From Pseudomonas oligotrophica (GTDB lineage Bacteria > Pseudomonadota > Gammaproteobacteria > Pseudomonadales > Pseudomonadaceae): a DNA stretch of 64,000 nucleotides. Below the pieces are notes generated by a model. That model made no database searches and was not told where the DNA came from. It was given only the letters and a program-made list of their open reading frames with translations. Positions 53,001 to 63,208 of the stretch are shown here, one piece after another (positions within the stretch are counted from its first letter, which is position 1; each line of letters starts with the position of its first letter). The stretch lies in contig NZ_JAKJRU010000004.1 in the NCBI RefSeq assembly GCF_021726475.1, positions 310,001 through 374,000 on the forward strand, written 5' to 3'. A program made the position numbers and the translations under genes.

Positions 53001-53184
53001 CTTCGGCACCCTGACCGCCTACGTGCCCGGGCGGGCGGCCGACAGCTTCCGCTTCACCTCGGCGCTGCCGGTGCAGGTGCTCAAGGGCATGGCGCCGATC
53101 CTCAAGCCGTACCTGGTGGCCGACAAGCGCAGCGGCTGTACCCCGCCGGCGCTACAGACCGCGGGCCTGCCGCCCGGCCAGTGA
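50080..53184 (+). CDS. Bifunctional PBP-like protein: GT51 transglycosylase with transpeptidase domain
   Basis: 1034 residues. A basic cytoplasmic tail and one membrane helix (LLGIALIGVAGYAGW, about 37-51) anchor a large periplasmic part. GT51 motifs: SLLFIEDRGLL with the catalytic Glu, AAGGSTLATQVEKYRHS and KLRQMVSASVRTYL. The C-terminal part keeps a penicillin-binding serine motif, GSTAK (SxxK), and KTGTG, so transpeptidation is possible. It is much longer than PBP1a/1b, with an extra helical insert. It should polymerise peptidoglycan; the special role is unknown. The start is uncertain; AGGAAG lies too far upstream. Confidence 0.83.
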   Translation: MGAVWRSSSPSEGRSRRAPDKPSVPGKPRKRFARRLGWLLGIALIGVAGYAGWHEMQTSELQAKWLSRYAGSLSHRLAAGASDAIRFPEDGPFDRRLGYVSLPHFIERLGERGFEIREQARFSPALLAYADKGFFVPYAERTQVGLTIHDCRGEPLYANRYPHQFYGRFDDIPPLVALSLLFIEDRGLLDLQRPNINPAVDWPRFTKAALSQLEKRVGLPAQAAGGSTLATQVEKYRHSPEGRTGDPQEKLRQMVSASVRTYLHGPLTLATRQRIVRDYLNSVPLSAAPGHGEIHGIADGLRVWFGADFEEVNRLLASSQAHADAPQARGLALRQVLSLLIAQRRPSYYLGAGRSELAALTDSHLRLLERGGIIDAALRDSALRQQVSFRDLDREPAIRPVEASKGISVARTRLAGLLGLPLYDLDRLDLTASTPLQGDLQEQVSDYLLKLADPAFAEQVGLFGDRMLSPEKTADVRYSFTLFERADGGFRVRVQTDNTNQPFDINEGSKLELGSTAKLRVLTTYLEIVAELHGRYAGLDAAELRATQPRTTLGRWAVAYLLQTKDRGLTPMLEAAMERRYSASPAERFFTGAGLHHFNNFRREDDHRIVSVREALRESINLPFVRLMRDLVNFSTYEEINSAELLKNDKDPRRLEYLTRFADREGSVFLQRFWRKYSEQSADQRIETFLQGMRPTPVRLAAVHRYLMPDADRAAFAGFLRTRLPDAALSEKKLEELYTRYGPGEFSLPDQAYIARTHPLDLWLLGYLLAHPKASLSEVVAASRAERQEVYGWLFRSRHKSARDSRIRIMLEVEAFTDIHRRWQRLGYPFGSLVPSLASALGSSGDRPAALAELMGIILNDGVRLPSVRIDSLHFAAETPYETRLALVEGDGERVLPREVAATLREALALVVEGGTARRLQGTFLREDGSTLPVGGKTGTGDNRIDTVGAGGRLISSLAMNRTATFVFYLGPDHFGTLTAYVPGRAADSFRFTSALPVQVLKGMAPILKPYLVADKRSGCTPPALQTAGLPPGQ

Positions 53185-53286
53185 CTCGACGGGCCCGGTG
53201 AACGCCCGGGCCGGCATGGGTTTCCAATGCAGTCCATCCCCCGCCCGCACGCCGACGCCGGCGCGCGGCTCGAGAAAAGGCCCGCC

Positions 53287-54018
53287 ATGGACACCCGCAC
53301 CCTCGCTACCCTCCTCGCCGCGCTGCTGCTCGCCTCGGTGCATCTGCTGTGCGCCCGCCTGCGCGTGCTCGGGCGCCAGCCACGCAGCCGCTGGCTGTCG
53401 TTCGCCGGCGGCGTGGCGGTGGCCTACGTATTCCTCCACCTGCTGCCGGAGATCGCCCACGGCCAGCGGCTGATCGACGAACGGGCCACCGGGCCGCTGG
53501 CATTCCTGGAAAGCCATGCCTACCTCCTGGCGCTGGCGGGCCTGGTGGCCTTCTACGGTGTCGAGCGGCTGGCCAAGCGGCACCGCCGGCGGATCGTTGC
53601 CGGTGCTCCGCAAAGCATCGCGGTGTTCTGGCTGCACATCGCCAGCTTCGCCGCCTACAACGCCCTGACCGGCTACCTGCTGCTGCACCGCGAGGAAGCC
53701 GGCCTGGGCAACCTGGCGTGGTTCACCGCGGCGATGGCGATGCATTTCCTGGTCAACGATTTCGGTCTGCAGAGCGATCACCGCGAGCGCTACGACCACA
53801 AGGGTCGCTGGCTGCTGGCTGCGGCACTGCTGCTGGGCTGGGCACTGGGACTGCTGATCGAGATTTCCGACGTGGCGATCTCCGCCTGGCTCGCGCTGCT
53901 TGCCGGCGGCGTCATCCTCAATGTGCTGAAGGAGGAACTGCCGGCCGAACGCGACAGCCGCTTCAGCGCCTTCGTCGTCGGCGCGGGCGGTTATGCGCTG
54001 GTACTGCTGGCACTCTGA
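53287..54018 (+). CDS. ZIP-like integral membrane protein
   Basis: 243 residues, about eight membrane helices. The opening LASVHLLCARLRVLGRQPRSRWLSFAGGVAVAYVFLHLLPEIAHG resembles the ZIP metal-transporter start (HLLPE), and HFLVNDFGL and VILNVLKEELPAERD recall ZIP helices. The paired His/Glu metal site is not fully clear, so transport of zinc or another metal is only a suggestion. It starts 102 bases after the PBP-like gene and overlaps the LysR gene tail-to-tail by 28 bases. Confidence 0.65.
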   Translation: MDTRTLATLLAALLLASVHLLCARLRVLGRQPRSRWLSFAGGVAVAYVFLHLLPEIAHGQRLIDERATGPLAFLESHAYLLALAGLVAFYGVERLAKRHRRRIVAGAPQSIAVFWLHIASFAAYNALTGYLLLHREEAGLGNLAWFTAAMAMHFLVNDFGLQSDHRERYDHKGRWLLAAALLLGWALGLLIEISDVAISAWLALLAGGVILNVLKEELPAERDSRFSAFVVGAGGYALVLLAL

Positions 54019-54920
54019 GCCGTTGCGCCGGTCTGCCCGAGCAGCCGCGGCTGCTGCTCCTGGGCCATCTCCTTGAGGAAGTCCCAGGTCACACGCATGC
54101 GCGCCACGTCCTTGAACTCGATGGGCATGAGCATCCAGAACGTGCGGGTAAAGCTGACCTGCTCGGGCAGCAGCGGCCGCAGGCGCGGATCGGCGTCGGC
54201 GGTGAAGGCCGGTAGGATGGCGATGCCGGCACCGGCTGCCGCGGCCTCCTGCTGGGCCAGCAGGCTGGTACTGCGCAGCGAAACGGCGCGGCTGTCCACC
54301 AGGCCATCGAGGAACAGCAACTCGCGGGAGAACAGCAGGTCGTCGACATAGCTGACGAAGCGATGCTGCTGCAGGTCGTCGCGGCTGGCGACCGGCGGAT
54401 GTTCGGCCAGGTATCCCGGCGCCGCGTACAGGCGCAGCAGGTAGTCGGTCAGACGGGTGATGATGAACGGCCCGCGCTCGGGACGCTCGAGGGTGATGAC
54501 GATGTCCGCCTCATGGCGTGACAGCTGCACCGCCCGCGGCAGCGCCAGCAGGTCGATGTTCAGGTGCGGGTAGCGCCGGCCGAGCCCGGCCAGCTGGCCA
54601 GCCAGCATCACCGAGCCGTAGCCCTCGGTGGCACCGATGCGCACCTGCCCGGAAAGCCCGTCGCCGAGGTTCGGCAAGGACTGGCGGATCGCCACGCTGG
54701 CGCTTTCCATGGCCTCTACCCGCGGCAGCAGGTTGCGCCCGGCCTCGGTCAGCCGGTAGCCGCCGGTCTCGCGTACGAAGAGTTGCAGGCCCATGCCCTT
54801 CTCCAGCGCCTGCAGGCGGCGAGAGACGGTGGTGTGGTCGACACCCAGGCGCCGGGCCGCGGTGGTCAGGCGCCCGGCGCGGGCCACTTCGAGGAAGTAA
54901 CGCAGGTTGTCCCAGTCCAT
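53991..54920 (-). CDS. LysR-family regulator of the valine/isobutyrate operon
   Basis: 309 residues. The helix-turn-helix is MDWDNLRYFLEVARAGRLTTAARRLGVDHTTVSRRLQALEKGMG; the effector domain follows (VRIGATEGYGSVMLAGQLAGL). The start at 54920 gives the usual LysR N-terminus; the longer open frame upstream is chance. It is divergent from mmsA with 154 bases between, the classic LysR arrangement, so it most likely controls mmsA and followers. The known regulator MmsR is of the AraC family, so this is a different solution. Confidence 0.85.
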   Translation of the reverse strand: MDWDNLRYFLEVARAGRLTTAARRLGVDHTTVSRRLQALEKGMGLQLFVRETGGYRLTEAGRNLLPRVEAMESASVAIRQSLPNLGDGLSGQVRIGATEGYGSVMLAGQLAGLGRRYPHLNIDLLALPRAVQLSRHEADIVITLERPERGPFIITRLTDYLLRLYAAPGYLAEHPPVASRDDLQQHRFVSYVDDLLFSRELLFLDGLVDSRAVSLRSTSLLAQQEAAAAGAGIAILPAFTADADPRLRPLLPEQVSFTRTFWMLMPIEFKDVARMRVTWDFLKEMAQEQQPRLLGQTGATAQSASSTSA

Positions 54921-54946
54921 CTTCTGGCTGCTCTCCGGCCTGGCTG

Positions 54947-54958
54947 TGCATTTTTGCA
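54947..54958. promoter_or_regulatory. LysR operator candidate between lysR and mmsA
   Basis: TGCA-TTTT-TGCA, an inverted repeat inside a longer CTGTGCATTTTTGCAGAG context. It lies 26 bases upstream of the LysR start and about 117 before mmsA. A TGTAAT -10-like hexamer lies nearby at 54984. Confidence 0.4.
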
Positions 54959-55045
54959 GAGCGAGTCTGCACGCAGGCGCATTGTAATGGGAATTTTCGC
55001 AGCTAGGATCAAACCAGCCCCCTCGCAGCGGTCCGGCGAGCGACA

Positions 55046-55058
55046 AGAACAACAACAG
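55046..55058 (+). promoter_or_regulatory. Catabolite-activity motif in the mmsA leader
   Basis: AAGAACAACAACA, an AAnAAnAA-type Hfq/Crc site, seven bases ahead of the CGGAGG ribosome site of mmsA. Confidence 0.55.
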
Positions 55059-55074
55059 CCCACGCGGAGGTCCC

Positions 55075-56580
<1,506 letters not shown>

Positions 56581-56588
56581 CCCGCAAC

Positions 56589-56610
56589 GGGCCGGCAGAC
56601 GCGCCGGCCC
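56589..56610 (+). terminator. Hairpin between mmsA and the enoyl-CoA hydratase gene
   Basis: GGGCCGGC / GCCGGCCC with a six-base loop and TTC after it. It may partly end or protect the mmsA message, giving different amounts of the downstream products. Confidence 0.4.
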
Positions 56611-56624
56611 TTCAAGGACGCCAC

Positions 56625-57398
56625 ATGACATTCGAAACCCTGCTCGTCGACATCCAGGATCGCGTCGCGCTGATCACCCTCAACCGCCCACAGGCGCTCA
56701 ACGCCCTGAACAGCCAGCTGATCAGCGAGCTGAACCAGGCGCTGGGCCAGCTGGAGGCCAACCCCGAGGTCGGCTGCATCGTGCTCACCGGCTCGGCCAA
56801 GGCCTTCGCCGCGGGTGCCGACATCAAGGAAATGGCCGATCTCAACTACCCGCAGATCTACCTCGACGACTTCTTCGCCGAAGCCGACCGCATCGCCAGC
56901 CGGCGCAAGCCGCTGATCGCCGCAGTGGCCGGCTACGCGCTGGGTGGCGGCTGCGAGCTGGCGCTGTTGTGCGACATGATCTACGCCGCCGACAACGCGC
57001 GCTTCGGCCAGCCGGAAATCAACCTCGGCGTGCTGCCGGGCATCGGCGGCACCCAGCGCCTGACCCGCGCGGTGGGCAAGGCCAAGGCCATGGACTTGTG
57101 CCTGACCGGCCGCCAGATGGACGCCGAGGAAGCCGAGCGCGCCGGCCTGGTGGCACGCATCTTCCCGCAGGAAAGCCTGCTGGAGGAAACCCTGAAGGCC
57201 GCCCGGGTGATCGCCGAGAAGTCACTGCCGGCCACCATGATGGTCAAGGAAAGCGTCAACCGCGCCTTCGAGACCACCCTGGCCGAAGGCATCCGCTTCG
57301 AGCGCCGGGTGTTCCACGCCGTATTCGCCACCGCCGACCAGAAGGAAGGCATGGCGGCGTTCGCCGAGAAGCGCAAGCCGGATTTCAAGAACCGCTGA
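56625..57398 (+). CDS. Enoyl-CoA hydratase
   Basis: 257 residues, crotonase fold. [18 protein letters not shown], the oxyanion-hole segment [14 protein letters not shown] and [37 protein letters not shown] carry both catalytic glutamates. In this operon it should hydrate methacrylyl-CoA to 3-hydroxyisobutyryl-CoA. AAGGACG lies ahead of the start. Confidence 0.9.
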   Translation: MTFETLLVDIQDRVALITLNRPQALNALNSQLISELNQALGQLEANPEVGCIVLTGSAKAFAAGADIKEMADLNYPQIYLDDFFAEADRIASRRKPLIAAVAGYALGGGCELALLCDMIYAADNARFGQPEINLGVLPGIGGTQRLTRAVGKAKAMDLCLTGRQMDAEEAERAGLVARIFPQESLLEETLKAARVIAEKSLPATMMVKESVNRAFETTLAEGIRFERRVFHAVFATADQKEGMAAFAEKRKPDFKNR

Positions 57399-57443
57399 GC
57401 CGCGCCGCCCGGCAATGGCGCACAAGGACAAAAGGAGCGAGCC

Positions 57444-58340
57444 ATGCATATCGGATTCATCGGACTAGGCAACATGGGCGCGCCGATGGCGCGCAACCTG
57501 CTCAAGGCCGGCTACACGCTCAGCGTGTTCGACCTCAATAGCGTGGTGATGGAGGAGCTGGCCCAGGCCGGTGCGCTGCCGGTCGCCTCGCCGACCGCCA
57601 TCGCCCGCGGCAATGCCGACGTCATCATCACCATGCTGCCGGCCGCGCCCCACGTGCGCAGCGTCTACCTGGGCGACGAGGGGCTGATCCAGAACGTGCG
57701 CCCCGGCGTGCTGCTGATCGACAGCTCGACCATCGACCCGCACAGCGCCCGCGACGTCGCCGCGGTGGCCGCGCAGCACGGCAACCCGATGCTCGATGCG
57801 CCGGTCTCCGGCGGTACCGGTGGCGCGGCGGCCGGCACCCTGACCTTCATGGTCGGCGGCAGTACGGCGGACTTCGAGCGCGCCCGGCCGATCCTCGAGG
57901 CCATGGGCAAGAACATCATCCACTGCGGCGACAGCGGCAACGGCCAGGTGGCCAAGGTCGCCAACAACATGCTGCTGGGCATCTCCATGATCGGCGTCGC
58001 CGAAGCCATGGCCCTGGGCGTATCCCTGGGCATGGATGCCAAGACCCTGGCCGGGGTTATCAATACCTCCAGCGGCCGTTGCTGGAGCTCGGACACCTAC
58101 AACCCCTTCCCCGGCGTGCTGGACAATGCCCCGGCCTCGCGCGGCTACAGCGGCGGCTTCGGCACCGACCTGATGCTCAAGGACCTGGGCCTGGCCACCG
58201 AGGCCGCCAAGCAGGCGCGCCAGCCGGTGATCCTCGGTGCAGTGGCCCAGCAGCTCTACCAGGCCTTCAGCGCCCAGGGCCACGGCGGCCTGGACTTCTC
58301 CGCGATCATCAACCAGTACCGCAAGGAGCCCCGCCAATGA
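57444..58340 (+). CDS. mmsB: 3-hydroxyisobutyrate dehydrogenase
   Basis: 298 residues. The NAD motif is IGFIGLGNMGAPMARNLLKAGY; the substrate signature is DAPVSGGTGGAAAGTLTFMVGG, and the catalytic Lys is in GNGQVAKVANNMLLG. It oxidises 3-hydroxyisobutyrate to methylmalonate semialdehyde, the substrate of MmsA. A clean AAGGAG precedes the start; its stop overlaps the next start (ATGA). Confidence 0.94.
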   Translation: MHIGFIGLGNMGAPMARNLLKAGYTLSVFDLNSVVMEELAQAGALPVASPTAIARGNADVIITMLPAAPHVRSVYLGDEGLIQNVRPGVLLIDSSTIDPHSARDVAAVAAQHGNPMLDAPVSGGTGGAAAGTLTFMVGGSTADFERARPILEAMGKNIIHCGDSGNGQVAKVANNMLLGISMIGVAEAMALGVSLGMDAKTLAGVINTSSGRCWSSDTYNPFPGVLDNAPASRGYSGGFGTDLMLKDLGLATEAAKQARQPVILGAVAQQLYQAFSAQGHGGLDFSAIINQYRKEPRQ

Positions 58341-59428
58341 GTGAAGCCGAACGCCCCGTGCTCGCGGCCGTGCGCAACCACGTCGGCCACCTGACCCTCA
58401 ACCGTCCGGCCGGACTCAACGCGGTGAACCTGGACATGGTGCGCCTGCTCGACGCACAGCTGCGCGCCTGGGCGGCCGACCCGTCGATCCACGCCGTGGT
58501 GCTGCGTGCCAACGGCGAGAAGGCCTTCTGCGCCGGCGGCGACATCCGCTCGCTGTACGACAGCTTCCAGCGCGGCGATACCGAGCACGAGACCTTTTTC
58601 GAGGAGGAATACGCCCTCGACCAGTACATCCACGCCTATCCCAAGCCATTGCTGGCGCTGATGGACGGCTTCGTCCTCGGCGGCGGCATGGGCCTGGTGC
58701 AGGGCGCGGCGCTGCGGGTGATCAGCGAGCGCACGCGGATGGGCATGCCCGAGGTCGGCATCGGCTACTTCCCCGACGTCGGCGGCAGCTACTTCCTCTC
58801 GCGCCTGCCCGGCGAGCTGGGCACCTACATGGGCGTGACCGGCCTGCCAATCCGTGCGGCCGATGCGCTCTACACGGGGCTGGCCGACTGGTGCATCAGC
58901 CACGAGCAGATCGCCGAGCTGGACCGCTGCCTGGACCGCATGAGCTGGTCGGTACACCCGCGCGAGGCGTTGCAGACACTGGTCGGCTCGCTGGCCACGC
59001 GCAACCTGCCAGGCTCCGAGCTCAAGGCGGTGCGCCAGGCTATCGACGAGCACTTCGCCCAGCCGGATGTCGCGGCGATCCGCGCCGCGCTGGCCGGCGA
59101 GACCCGCCCCGAGTTCGAGGACTGGGCGCAGGAGACGGCCAAGGTGCTCGACAGCCGCTCGCCGCTGGCGATGAGCGTGACCCTCGAACTGCTACGCCGT
59201 GGCCGCGAGCTGCCGCTGGCCGATTGCTTCGCCCTGGAACTGCACCTGGACCGCCAGTGGTTCGCCCGCGGCGACATCATGGAAGGCGTGCGCGCGCTGA
59301 TCGTCGACAAGGACAAGAACCCGCGCTGGAACCCACCGCGGCTGGACGAAGTGAGCGCCGGGCAGGTGCAGGCCTTCTTCGCCGACTTCCGCCCCGCGGC
59401 CCGGCCACGGCGGAGCGCCACCGCCTGA
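58337..59428 (+). CDS. 3-hydroxyisobutyryl-CoA hydrolase
   Basis: 363 residues, crotonase fold of the hydrolase subgroup. [58 protein letters not shown] and [23 protein letters not shown] are typical. It removes CoA from 3-hydroxyisobutyryl-CoA, giving the substrate of MmsB. Its length is longer than the hydratase of the same operon, as expected. It overlaps mmsB. Confidence 0.9.
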   Translation: MSEAERPVLAAVRNHVGHLTLNRPAGLNAVNLDMVRLLDAQLRAWAADPSIHAVVLRANGEKAFCAGGDIRSLYDSFQRGDTEHETFFEEEYALDQYIHAYPKPLLALMDGFVLGGGMGLVQGAALRVISERTRMGMPEVGIGYFPDVGGSYFLSRLPGELGTYMGVTGLPIRAADALYTGLADWCISHEQIAELDRCLDRMSWSVHPREALQTLVGSLATRNLPGSELKAVRQAIDEHFAQPDVAAIRAALAGETRPEFEDWAQETAKVLDSRSPLAMSVTLELLRRGRELPLADCFALELHLDRQWFARGDIMEGVRALIVDKDKNPRWNPPRLDEVSAGQVQAFFADFRPAARPRRSATA

Positions 59429-59467
59429 AGCCAGGCGGGCGACCCGCTCGCCCGCCTGGCGCCGCAG

Positions 59468-59480
59468 ACAACAACAAAAG
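59468..59480 (+). promoter_or_regulatory. Catabolite-activity motif ahead of the acyl-CoA dehydrogenase
   Basis: CAACAACAAAAGA lies about ten bases before the start codon, over the ribosome-binding region. It fits the AAnAAnAA pattern for Hfq/Crc. Confidence 0.55.
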
Positions 59481-59490
59481 AGAACATGCG

Positions 59491-60642
59491 ATGAACGACC
59501 ACGAACTCACCGAAGACCAGCGCATGATCCGCGACATGGCGCGCGACTTCGCCCGTCGCGAGATCGCCCCCCATGCCCAGGCCTGGGAGAAAGCCGGCTG
59601 GATCGACGACGCGCTGGTCGCCCAGATGGGCGAGCTCGGCCTGCTGGGCATGGTCGTCCCGGAACAATGGGGCGGCAGCTATATCGACTACGTCGCCTAC
59701 GCCCTGGCGGTGGAGGAAATCTCGGCCGGCGACGGCGCCGTGGGCGCGCTGATGAGCATCCACAACTCGGTCGGTTGCGGCCCGGTGCTCAACTACGGCT
59801 CCCAGGCGCAGCAGGACGAATGGCTGGCCGAGCTGGCCAGCGGCCGCGCCATCGGCTGCTTCGCCCTCACCGAACCGCAGGCCGGCTCCGAAGCCCATGC
59901 CCTGCGCACCCGCGCCGAGCGGGTCGACGGCCAGTGGGTACTCAACGGCGCCAAGCAGTTCTGCAGCAACGCCAAGCGGGCGAAACTGGCCATCGTCTTC
60001 GCGGTGACCGACCCGGAGCTGGGCAAGAAGGGTCTCTCGGCCTTCCTGGTGCCGACCGACACGCCCGGGTTCGTCGTCGAGCGCAGCGAACACAAGATGG
60101 GCATTCGTGCCTCTGACACCTGCGCGCTGGCGTTGACCGACTGCCGGGTGCCCGAGGCGAACCTGCTGGGCGAGCGCGGCAAGGGCCTGGCCATCGCGCT
60201 GTCGAACCTGGAGGGTGGGCGCATCGGCATCGCCGCCCAGGCGCTGGGCATCGCCCGCGCGGCGTTCGAGGCGGCGCTGGTCTATGCCCGTGACCGGGTA
60301 CAGTTCGGCAAGCCGATCATCGAGCACCAGAGCATCGCCAACCTGCTCGCCGACATGCAGACCCAGCTCAGCGCCGCGCGCCTGCTGATCCTGCATGCGG
60401 CGCGGCTGAAGACGGCCGGGCTGCCGTGCCTGTCCGAAGCCTCGCAGGCCAAGCTGTTCGCCTCGGAAATGGCCGAGAAGGTCTGCTCGCAAGCGATCCA
60501 GGTCCACGGCGGCTACGGCTACCTGGAGGACTACCCGGTCGAACGCTACTACCGCGATGCGCGGATCACGCAGATCTACGAGGGTTCCAGCGAGATCCAG
60601 CGCCTGCTGATCGCCCGCGAGCTGGCCAACTACCCGCTGTAG
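59491..60642 (+). CDS. Acyl-CoA dehydrogenase (isobutyryl-CoA dehydrogenase candidate)
   Basis: 383 residues. ACAD features: [54 protein letters not shown] and [40 protein letters not shown] with the catalytic Glu. In the valine operon it should oxidise isobutyryl-CoA to methacrylyl-CoA. The start at 59491 gives the standard N-terminus ([24 protein letters not shown]). Confidence 0.9.
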   Translation: MNDHELTEDQRMIRDMARDFARREIAPHAQAWEKAGWIDDALVAQMGELGLLGMVVPEQWGGSYIDYVAYALAVEEISAGDGAVGALMSIHNSVGCGPVLNYGSQAQQDEWLAELASGRAIGCFALTEPQAGSEAHALRTRAERVDGQWVLNGAKQFCSNAKRAKLAIVFAVTDPELGKKGLSAFLVPTDTPGFVVERSEHKMGIRASDTCALALTDCRVPEANLLGERGKGLAIALSNLEGGRIGIAAQALGIARAAFEAALVYARDRVQFGKPIIEHQSIANLLADMQTQLSAARLLILHAARLKTAGLPCLSEASQAKLFASEMAEKVCSQAIQVHGGYGYLEDYPVERYYRDARITQIYEGSSEIQRLLIARELANYPL

Positions 60643-60645
60643 CGG

Positions 60646-61017
60646 TTACACCGTCGGGCCGCGGCGCGATTCGTGGCCCATCGGCGTGGCATCGGGGATG
60701 CGCACGTCAGGGTCCTGGAAGTCCGGGCTGTGCACTTCCGAGTCCAGCGGCATGTGCGCATAGCGTTCCGGCCGCGGCTCGCCGGCGCTCGCCATGCCGC
60801 TCGCAGCCGAGGCTTGCTCGCCGAGCATGCGCTTGGCCTCGCAGCGGCCGGTGATGCCGCGCGCCAGCGCCATGCCACCCAGCGCCAGCTCCAGCAACCC
60901 GCCGATGCCGCCTCGCCGCAGGCCCTTGGCCAGCAACATCACGCCGCCCGCCACCGAGGCGGTACGCTCCCAACCGTGGACGTTTTGCGGCGCATTCTTG
61001 TCGAACAGGCGATTCAT
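60646..61017 (-). CDS. DUF2892/YgaP-type small membrane protein
   Basis: 123 residues. The first part, NVHGWERTASVAGGVMLLAKGLRRGGIGGLLELALGGMALARGITGRCE, matches the two-helix YgaP-like/DUF2892 module. The C-terminal half is polar and probably disordered. GAGGTGA lies ahead of ATG 61017. It is divergent from topB. No function is established; such proteins are often stress-induced. Confidence 0.72.
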   Translation of the reverse strand: MNRLFDKNAPQNVHGWERTASVAGGVMLLAKGLRRGGIGGLLELALGGMALARGITGRCEAKRMLGEQASAASGMASAGEPRPERYAHMPLDSEVHSPDFQDPDVRIPDATPMGHESRRGPTV

Positions 61018-61176
61018 GAGGGTCACCTCGCAGGGTTTGGACAGGGTCCCTATAGCTGACTGCCCGCGCCGGCGGCCGTTCCGGAGCGGCCGACGACCGT
61101 GCATGCCGGTGTGCGACAGGCTTCGGATGGCTGCTGCGAGGAGGCGCGGGGCACACTGCACGGCCCGACCGCAGAG

Positions 61177-61192
61177 CTGTATATCCATACAG
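61177..61192. promoter_or_regulatory. LexA (SOS) box candidate upstream of topB
   Basis: CTGTATATCCATACAG: fully conserved CTGT-N8-ACAG with six-base perfect arms, the SOS-box consensus. It lies 66 bases before topB and 160 from the divergent DUF2892 gene, so it could control either or both. Confidence 0.65.
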
Positions 61193-61258
61193 AAAAACAT
61201 TGCCTGATCGCAGCGGCGGCGCCATGCTTGGCCGACCATTTTCCCGCCCTCGCCGCCC

Positions 61259-63208
61259 ATGCGTCTGTTTCTCTGCGAAAAACCGTCCCAGGCCAAGGAC
61301 ATCGCCCAGGTGCTCGGCGCGCGTCGCCGCGGCGACGGCTGCTGGCTCGGCGACGGCGTGACGGTGACCTGGTGCATCGGCCACCTGCTGGAAACCGCGC
61401 CGCCGGACGCCTACGACCCGCGCTACAAGCGCTGGGCGCTGGCCGACCTGCCGATCGTGCCGGAACGCTGGAAGCTGCAGATCAAGCCGAAGACCGCCAG
61501 CCAGTACAAGGCGGTCAAGCGCCTGCTCGGCGAATGCAGCGAACTGGTGATCGCCACCGACGCCGACCGCGAGGGCGAGATGATCGCCCGCGAGCTGGTC
61601 GAGCATTGCCGCTACCGCGGACCGATCCAGCGCCTGTGGCTGTCGGCGCTGGACGATGCCTCGATCCGCAAGGCGCTGGCCGCGCTCAAGCCGGGCGCCG
61701 AAACCTTCAACCTCTACCACGCCGCCCTCGGCCGCTCGCGCGCCGACTGGCTGATCGGCATGAACATGAGCCGGCTGTTCACCCTGCTCGGCCGCCAGTC
61801 CGGCTACCAGGGCGTGCTCTCGGTGGGCCGCGTGCAGACGCCGACCCTGCGCCTGGTAGTGGACCGCGACCGCGCCATCGCCGACTTCGTACCGTTGCCC
61901 TACTGGGGCATCGAGGTGGCGCTGGACGCGGAAGGCAACGTCTTCAAGGCCGAGTGGCTGGCACCGGAGCAGGCCACCGACGAGCAGGGCCGCTGCCTGA
62001 ACCAGCCACTGGCCGCGCAGGCCGCCGAGGCCATGCGCGCCGCCGGCCAGGCGCAGGTGAAGAAGGTCAGCACCGAACGCCAGCGCGAAGCCGCGCCACT
62101 GCCCTTCGACCTCGGCACGCTGCAGTCGGTGTGCTCGAAGAAGCTCGGCCTCGGCGCGCAGGAAACGCTGGACATCGCCCAGGCGCTCTACGAGACCCAC
62201 AAGCTGATCACCTATCCACGCAGCGATTGTGGCTACCTGCCGCGGAGCCAGCACGGCGAGGCGCCGGCGATTCTCGCCGCGCTGGAGAAGGCCGACCCGG
62301 GCCTCGCCGCGCTGCGCCCGTACCTTTCGCCGGGCCGCAAGTCCCGCGCCTGGAACGATGCCAGGGTCGGCGCGCACCACGGCATCATCCCCACCGCCGC
62401 CGCCCAGGCCTTCGAGCGGCTGAGCGGCAAGCAGCGCGCCGTCTACACGCTGATCCGCGCGCGTTACCTCGCGCAGTTCCTGCCGGCGCATGAATACGAC
62501 CGCACCCAGGCCGAGCTGGATTGCGCCGGCCAGCTCCTGCGCGCGACGGGCAAGCAGGTGATCGAGCCGGGCTGGAAGCGCGCCCTGCCCGAAGCCCTGG
62601 CACCCGCCAGCGGCAAGCAGGCGCCCGCGCCCCAACCGCTGCCACCGCTCGTGCACGATCAGCGCTGCGCAGTACTGGGGGTGACCCTCAAGGATCAGTT
62701 CACCCAGCCGCCCAAGCCGTTCACCGAAGGCGACCTGATCCAGGCGATGAAGAACGTCGCTCGCCTGGTGGACGACCCGCGCCTGAAGCAGAAGCTCAAG
62801 GACACCACCGGCATCGGCACCGAAGCGACCCGCGCCAGCATCATTCAGGGCCTGCTCGAACGCGGCTACCTGACCCGCCAGGGCAAGGCGCTGGCCGCCA
62901 CCGCGGCGGCGTTCAGCCTGATCGACGCGGTACCCCGGCCGCTGGCCGACCCCGGCACCACGGCGATCTGGGAACAGGCGCTGGACATGGTGCAGGCCGG
63001 CGAGATGCCGCTGGAAGAGTTCGTCGCCAAGCAGTCGGCCTGGATGAGCAAGCTGGTGCAACGCTGCGCGGGCCTGCGCCTGAGCATCAGTGGCCCGGCC
63101 ATCGGCACCGCCAGGCGCAAGGGCGGCAAGCGCCCGCGCCATGGCAAGCCGGGTTCGGCGGCCAAGGCAACCGGTGCCAAGGGCAGGAAGCGCGCAGCGC
63201 CAAAGTAA
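61259..63208 (+). CDS. topB: DNA topoisomerase III
   Basis: 649 residues, type IA. The toprim domain has LFLCEKPSQAKDIAQVLG and VIATDADREGEMIARELV. The active-site region is LSVGRVQTPTLRLVV... and ALYETHKLITYPRSDCGYLP with the catalytic Tyr. The C-terminal tail is Lys/Arg/Gly-rich (RRKGGKRPRHGKPGSAAKATG), probably contacting DNA; there are no zinc fingers. It unlinks DNA strands during recombination and replication. No good ribosome site is visible. A LexA-type box lies upstream. Confidence 0.94.
   Translation: MRLFLCEKPSQAKDIAQVLGARRRGDGCWLGDGVTVTWCIGHLLETAPPDAYDPRYKRWALADLPIVPERWKLQIKPKTASQYKAVKRLLGECSELVIATDADREGEMIARELVEHCRYRGPIQRLWLSALDDASIRKALAALKPGAETFNLYHAALGRSRADWLIGMNMSRLFTLLGRQSGYQGVLSVGRVQTPTLRLVVDRDRAIADFVPLPYWGIEVALDAEGNVFKAEWLAPEQATDEQGRCLNQPLAAQAAEAMRAAGQAQVKKVSTERQREAAPLPFDLGTLQSVCSKKLGLGAQETLDIAQALYETHKLITYPRSDCGYLPRSQHGEAPAILAALEKADPGLAALRPYLSPGRKSRAWNDARVGAHHGIIPTAAAQAFERLSGKQRAVYTLIRARYLAQFLPAHEYDRTQAELDCAGQLLRATGKQVIEPGWKRALPEALAPASGKQAPAPQPLPPLVHDQRCAVLGVTLKDQFTQPPKPFTEGDLIQAMKNVARLVDDPRLKQKLKDTTGIGTEATRASIIQGLLERGYLTRQGKALAATAAAFSLIDAVPRPLADPGTTAIWEQALDMVQAGEMPLEEFVAKQSAWMSKLVQRCAGLRLSISGPAIGTARRKGGKRPRHGKPGSAAKATGAKGRKRAAPK

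Noticed and set aside
49801..53001. Open frame of more than 1000 codons on the minus strand opposite the PBP-like gene
   Set aside because: No recognisable domain; the plus strand encodes GT51 and SxxK/KTG motifs in order.
60707..63142. Long minus-strand open frame opposite topB
   Set aside because: Antisense shadow of topB, which has toprim and active-site tyrosine motifs.
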